Shown here one piece after another: positions 60,013-64,000 of a DNA stretch of 64,000 bases. The stretch's first letter is position 1; every line of letters begins with the position of its first letter. The stretch comes from Holophagaceae bacterium (GTDB lineage Bacteria > Acidobacteriota > Holophagae > Holophagales > Holophagaceae): assembly GCA_016722505.1 (NCBI GenBank), contig JADKJH010000002.1, positions 140,001 through 204,000 on the forward strand, written 5' to 3'. A model generated the notes under the pieces. That model was given only the letters and a program-made list of their open reading frames with translations. It searched no databases and was not told the DNA's origin. Position numbers and translations under genes: made by a program.

Positions 60013-62445
60013 ATGCGCATTCCTAAACCCGTTGAAGCCGAACTGGAGGCTCTGGAATTTCCGGACCTGCGGCAGTTCATTGGGCGCGGCGCAAGGACCA
60101 ACGCAGGGCGCGCTGCGATTGATGCCATGCACCCGTTCGATGGCCTTGCGGGTGTCCGGCGATTGCGGCAGATGGAATTGGAACCGCTTTGGCGGCAGCG
60201 GCCCCAGGACCTTCCCATCTCCAACCTCGACGCTGCTTTTCAAGAATTACTGAACCCCGCCGGATGGCTTCTTCCAGAACATTGGCGCAGCTTCCGGGAT
60301 GGCCTACCGGGCGTGGCGCTCTTGCTGCGCTCCGTGGCGGGCCTTGGTTGGCCAGAGCATTTCATCGCACCCGAAGGCACGCATCCTGGCATTGATTGCC
60401 TGCACATCACGGCGGCGATATTGCCGGATCCGACTTCCATTGCGGAGCGTTTCCGCCGCATTTTCACTGAAGATGGCGTGTTGGATGCATTGAAAGTGCC
60501 CGGCCTGTCTGAGTTGCACAGCCAGCGCCAACGCGCTTTCCAATCAGTGCAAGCCAAGCTGAACCGGCTTCTGCGGGAACATGCGGAAGCGTTCCAGGAA
60601 GCCTCCATCGTAGAACGCAATGGGCGGTTCTGCCTGCCCGTCCGCACCGACCGCCGAGGGCAGGTGGAAGGTCTGGTGCTGGACCGTTCAAGCACTGGCG
60701 CCACTTTGTTTCTTGAACCATTGAGCGTCGTGGCGCTCAACAATGATTTTGTGGAGGCAGACAGCAGTTACACCCAAGCGGTCCAAGCCTTTCTGCGGGG
60801 GCTCCTGGATGAATTGCGGGAGCGCAGCGAAGACTTTTTCCGATGGCGGAAATTCCAAGGGGAAGTGGATGAGATCCTCGCCCTGCTCCGATGGCAGAGC
60901 CTTTGCGAAGGCTCCCTGCCGGAGTTGAATGCCAACCGCTTGCATCTTGCGCTCGCCCGCCACCCGCTGCTGCTGGCAAAAGTGCGGGATTCGATGGAAC
61001 TTGAGCCGCTTGACCACGAGGTGGTGCCGCTTTCCCTGGACCTGCACGAAGATTGCCCGGGCCTCGTGATCTCCGGATCCAACACCGGCGGGAAAACCGT
61101 GGTCCTGAAAACCGTGGGTTTATTGGCTTGTTTGGGCCACTCAGGCTGCGCTATTCCCGCCGGGTCCGGAAGCGCCTTGCCTCCGCTGCCGACCCTTCAC
61201 GCCGATATTGGCGACCACCAATCGCTCCTGGGCAGCCTCTCAACATTTTCCAGCCACATCATCCACGTGAAAAATATCCTTCAGCACGCTAAGCCAGGAG
61301 GGTTGGTGTTGCTGGATGAATTGGGCACCGGCACCGATCCCAAGGAAGGCGCAGCTCTGGGCATCGCCATCCTCCGTGCCCTGAGCCGACGCGGCGCGTG
61401 GGTGCTCTGTTCCACCCACCTGGGAGATATCAGCCAGTGGGCCCTTTCCAGTTCGCGCTTCCAGAACGCATCCGTGCAATTCGATGAAGAAAAACTGGCG
61501 CCCACCTACCACTTGATGGTGGGCCTGCCTGGCCAAAGCCGTGCGCTGTCCATCGCCAAGCGCCTGGGCCTTCCGCCGCAGGTTCTTGATCATGCCAACC
61601 AGGTTCTGGGGAGACGGGAAAAGGACTGGCGGGAATTCCTGCACAAACTTGAGGCTGACCGCCTGCGGGTGATGCAGCTCGAAGCGGAATTGCGCATGGG
61701 CCAGCAACTCCTGGAAAAGGATCGCCACATCCTCCAGCAGCGCGAAGAGCGCTTGCGCGAGTTGAATGAAAAGGCTCAACGCGAAGGCACTGAAAAGGTG
61801 GAGCGTGTTCTGGATTTCCTGGACCACGAAGGAAAGCGCCTAGTGAAAGAGCTGAAGTCGAAATCCAAACTGGCCGAAAATGCCGACCGCCTGGGCGCGG
61901 AGGCCAATGACCGGGTAAAACTGCTCTCGAAAATCGCCACTTCAGAATTGAAACAGAAGGCCCAAAAACAAAATTCCCCTAAGGATTTGCCGAGTCTCAA
62001 GCTGGAAGGGTTCGCCCGGCATCGGGGCTTAGGGCTGGAAGGCCGCATCATCGCCATGAAAGGCGACCGCGTGACATTGGAAGTGGCGCCTGGCAAGCGG
62101 TTCGAGGCACGGGCCGGTGAGCTCGATGCCCTGCATCGCAAGGACCTCGATCCTCCGAAAACGAAAGAAGGCCACGTGCGGGTGCATGTGGATAGCAACA
62201 ATGCCTGGGAAGAATTGAATCTCATCGGCCGCGCAAGCGATGACGTGGACACCGAGATCCATCGCTTTGTGGAAAGCGCCATCGCCGGGGGCCGCCTGCA
62301 CATCCGCATCGTCCACGGCCATGGCACCGGCAAGCTGAAAAGCGCCGTACGCCTAGCCTTGCAAGGGCATCCCGGCATCAAGGGCATCGAGGACGCCCCC
62401 TTGAGCCAAGGCGGAGCCGGAGCCACGCTCGTCACCCTAAGATGA
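60013..62445 (+). CDS. mutS2: Endonuclease MutS2
   Basis: MutS2 is a MutS-fold ATPase with a nuclease tail, implicated in suppressing recombination and in rescuing collided ribosomes. The 810-aa protein has MutS core/lever helices, then Walker A SGSNTGGKTVVLKTVGLLA, LVLLDELGTGTDPKEGAAL (Walker B), the CSTHLGDISQ histidine switch, a coiled-coil (~residues 530-660), and a C-terminal Smr domain (LNLIGRASDDVDTEI, RIVHGHGTGKLKSAVR). It lacks the mismatch-binding N-domain of MutS, as expected. ATG 60013 is preferred; TTG 60001 is also in frame. Confidence 0.96.
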   Translation: MRIPKPVEAELEALEFPDLRQFIGRGARTNAGRAAIDAMHPFDGLAGVRRLRQMELEPLWRQRPQDLPISNLDAAFQELLNPAGWLLPEHWRSFRDGLPGVALLLRSVAGLGWPEHFIAPEGTHPGIDCLHITAAILPDPTSIAERFRRIFTEDGVLDALKVPGLSELHSQRQRAFQSVQAKLNRLLREHAEAFQEASIVERNGRFCLPVRTDRRGQVEGLVLDRSSTGATLFLEPLSVVALNNDFVEADSSYTQAVQAFLRGLLDELRERSEDFFRWRKFQGEVDEILALLRWQSLCEGSLPELNANRLHLALARHPLLLAKVRDSMELEPLDHEVVPLSLDLHEDCPGLVISGSNTGGKTVVLKTVGLLACLGHSGCAIPAGSGSALPPLPTLHADIGDHQSLLGSLSTFSSHIIHVKNILQHAKPGGLVLLDELGTGTDPKEGAALGIAILRALSRRGAWVLCSTHLGDISQWALSSSRFQNASVQFDEEKLAPTYHLMVGLPGQSRALSIAKRLGLPPQVLDHANQVLGRREKDWREFLHKLEADRLRVMQLEAELRMGQQLLEKDRHILQQREERLRELNEKAQREGTEKVERVLDFLDHEGKRLVKELKSKSKLAENADRLGAEANDRVKLLSKIATSELKQKAQKQNSPKDLPSLKLEGFARHRGLGLEGRIIAMKGDRVTLEVAPGKRFEARAGELDALHRKDLDPPKTKEGHVRVHVDSNNAWEELNLIGRASDDVDTEIHRFVESAIAGGRLHIRIVHGHGTGKLKSAVRLALQGHPGIKGIEDAPLSQGGAGATLVTLR

Positions 62446-62511
62446 GCTATGTATTGCGGCTCCTACACGCGAAATCCCTGGGTGGACCTTGATATTGCCT
62501 ATCATCTCCCG

Positions 62512-63822
62512 TCAAGGCGCCGTGGCCACGAACACCGCATGTCCGGTAATGATCACAAGATCTCCATTGGGAAGGACAGCCACGCCAAGGGGTTCGCGGA
62601 GCGAGGCGGGGAACGGCCCAGGCGCAGCATCCTGGACTCCCGGTTGTCCAACAATGGTCGAAACCTGACCACCAGAAGTGATCTTGCGGATGGTTCCATT
62701 CTCAGCATCCGCCACATAAAGATTGGAGCTACCGTCTATGGAAATCTGCACCGGAGTATGAAATCGGGCGGCAATGCCCAGGCCATCCACAGAACCCGCC
62801 AACCCGGCAGTTCCCGCGAAGGTCGTCACCTGGCCCGCAGGCGTGATCTTCCTGATGGTCTGATAATCCTCATCGGCGACGAAGATATTCCCCAGTGGAT
62901 CCACGGCGGGGCCCGTCACATAACCGAAGGAAGCGGCCGGTCCGCTTCCATCTGATGAACCCGTGACGCCAGCGGTTCCCGCGAGGGTTGTGACGAAACC
63001 TGCTGCCGAAACCTTGCGGATCGTGTGGTTGTTGCTGTCGGTCACGATCAGGTTTCCCGAGTGATCCATAGTCATGCCGTTAGGAGAATAGAAAAGGGCG
63101 GTATTGGGTGCGCCATCCAGAGAACCCTGAATATTTAATGTCCCGCAAAGCGTGCTCACCACACCACCGCTGACCTTCCGGATCAGCTGATTGAAAGCAT
63201 CCATCACATACAGATTTCCACCGGCATCGAAGGCATTGCCCCGGGGCAGATTCAACTTCGCAGTGGCCACAGGCCCATCCTGATACCCCGAGCTGCCAAT
63301 GGTCCCGACCACAGTAGTGACTACGCCCGCCGAGGTCACTTTGCGGATGGCGTGGTTGGATGCGTCGCTGATGAAGGCATTTCCCTGGGCATCCAGGCTC
63401 ACGTAGATGGGCCGGTTGAACCGCGCTGCGACACCATTCCCATCCGCCGCCCCAGCGGTGGCCGGGTCCCCCGCCAGCAGCGAGAGCCCCCGGGCCACCA
63501 CTGTCACTGTCTTAGTGTCGGAAGCACCACCACCAGTGGCCACCAGCGTGTAGGTCTGACGCCGTGTCGGTGTCACCGTGGCGGATGTCTGCGTCACAGG
63601 CAGCGACACTCCATCCAGCGTAAGAGTGGCGGGGGTCGGGTTGATCGACCAGGATAGTGTTGCGCCCACACCTTGGTTCACTTGGGAGGCGCTGGAGGTG
63701 AAGGCCGTGATAGCCACTCCCGCGGGTCCAGGGTCTGGGCCCGGACCGGAGCTGCTGCTACTGCATCCACTGAGAAGGCCAGCAATGAGTATGATGAAGC
63801 CAAGCAAAAACCGCGATTTCAT
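62512..63822 (-). CDS. NHL-repeat lipoprotein
   Basis: ATG 63822 with AGGAG 5 nt upstream gives 436 aa. The signal ends in a lipobox (IAGLLSGCSSSSS), followed by a Gly/Pro linker, an Ig-like domain (residues ~35-115, ITAFTSSASQVNQGVGATLS) and five NHL repeats. These share the pattern RFNRPIYVSLDAQGNAFISD...NHAIRKVTSAG, about 57 residues apart, as in beta-propellers. GSVDGLGIAARFHTPVQ and ADAENGTIRKIT are the last blades. Likely surface- or periplasm-exposed and used for binding; ligand unknown. The upstream region (63823-63972) probably holds promoters for it and the gene at the window's end. Confidence 0.9.
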   Translation of the reverse strand: MKSRFLLGFIILIAGLLSGCSSSSSGPGPDPGPAGVAITAFTSSASQVNQGVGATLSWSINPTPATLTLDGVSLPVTQTSATVTPTRRQTYTLVATGGGASDTKTVTVVARGLSLLAGDPATAGAADGNGVAARFNRPIYVSLDAQGNAFISDASNHAIRKVTSAGVVTTVVGTIGSSGYQDGPVATAKLNLPRGNAFDAGGNLYVMDAFNQLIRKVSGGVVSTLCGTLNIQGSLDGAPNTALFYSPNGMTMDHSGNLIVTDSNNHTIRKVSAAGFVTTLAGTAGVTGSSDGSGPAASFGYVTGPAVDPLGNIFVADEDYQTIRKITPAGQVTTFAGTAGLAGSVDGLGIAARFHTPVQISIDGSSNLYVADAENGTIRKITSGGQVSTIVGQPGVQDAAPGPFPASLREPLGVAVLPNGDLVIITGHAVFVATAP

Positions 63823-63972
63823 ACATACTCCTGCTGAATCTAAGGCCAGCTTAGTCTCATTTCCTAACGACACAATGGACCGGTTTGGCAATTCCTCGCT
63901 GGACCAGTTGTGAAAAACTCTCTGAGTCTGGAACACCTGCCACACTCGAATATTGAAAATCGAAAGGGTTTC

Positions 63973-64000
63973 ATGACCACCATCGCCACCGACACCGCCA
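63973..64000 (+). CDS. Possible start of a gene cut by the window end
   Basis: ATG 63973 follows AAAGGG by 5 nt and opens MTTIATDTA..., running to the window edge. Only nine codons are visible, so no identification is possible. Confidence 0.35.

Overview
The window looks like a chromosomal segment from a Gram-negative, respiring bacterium with type IV pili. My best guess is an acidobacterium of the Holophaga/Geothrix type. The support is a 16S rRNA 5' end with a short V1 region at the left edge, LptE, OmpW and a PilY1-type pilus cluster, small c-type cytochromes, a two-subunit Fe-S fumarase, and very compact gene packing with many ATGA, GTGA or TGATG stop/start overlaps. The taxonomic call is inference. 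No phage, complete IS element, CRISPR array or secondary-metabolite cluster is visible.

Layout. 0-8 kb: start of an rRNA operon (minus), divergent trmFO with a coupled frameshifted membrane-anchored gene, then two minus-strand housekeeping runs (fumarase alpha/beta-prmC and hpt-lptE-holA). 8-10.4 kb: an ECF sigma factor, a one-helix partner and a small exported protein, followed by a 321-bp MITE-like element inserted at a stop codon. 10.4-13.6 kb: a vapB-vapC-rsmA-rnj chain in which every gene overlaps the next. 13.7-22.8 kb: a minor-pilin operon (fimT, pilV, pilW, pilX) ending in a 1938-residue PilY1-like adhesin. 22.9-37.4 kb: priA, tsaD, gatC, anmK plus a membrane transglutaminase, a UvrD/PcrA helicase, two c-type cytochromes and several unrecognised exported proteins. 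37.5-41.4 kb: tRNA-Leu(UAA), an array of four ~86-bp two-hairpin repeats, and then the N-degron machinery clpS-clpA with a convergent aat. 41.5-46 kb: a four-gene coupled run (Gfo/Idh/MocA dehydrogenase, GNAT, serine hydrolase, SpoIID-like). 46-54.4 kb: exported peptidases (M14, M28, HExxH), a DinB-like protein, OmpW and hemerythrin. 54.4-64 kb: lepA, a zinc-ribbon membrane protein, a tail-anchored Ser/Thr kinase with a receiver-like N-terminus, rpsU, mutS2 and an NHL-repeat lipoprotein.

Three things stand out. First, the ~86-bp structured repeats directly follow an 86-nt tRNA gene, in phase with its 3' end. Second, a dispersed GC-rich repeat is inserted in frame, between short direct repeats, into the signal-peptide coding region of lptE (135 bp) and the N-terminus of the sigma factor gene (78 bp), and a related copy lies before clpS. 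Third, the MITE has perfect 19-bp terminal inverted repeats. Five apparent frameshifts in four genes sit at or near short homopolymer or triplet runs and probably reflect indel errors in the assembly, so these genes should not be read as decayed without checking.
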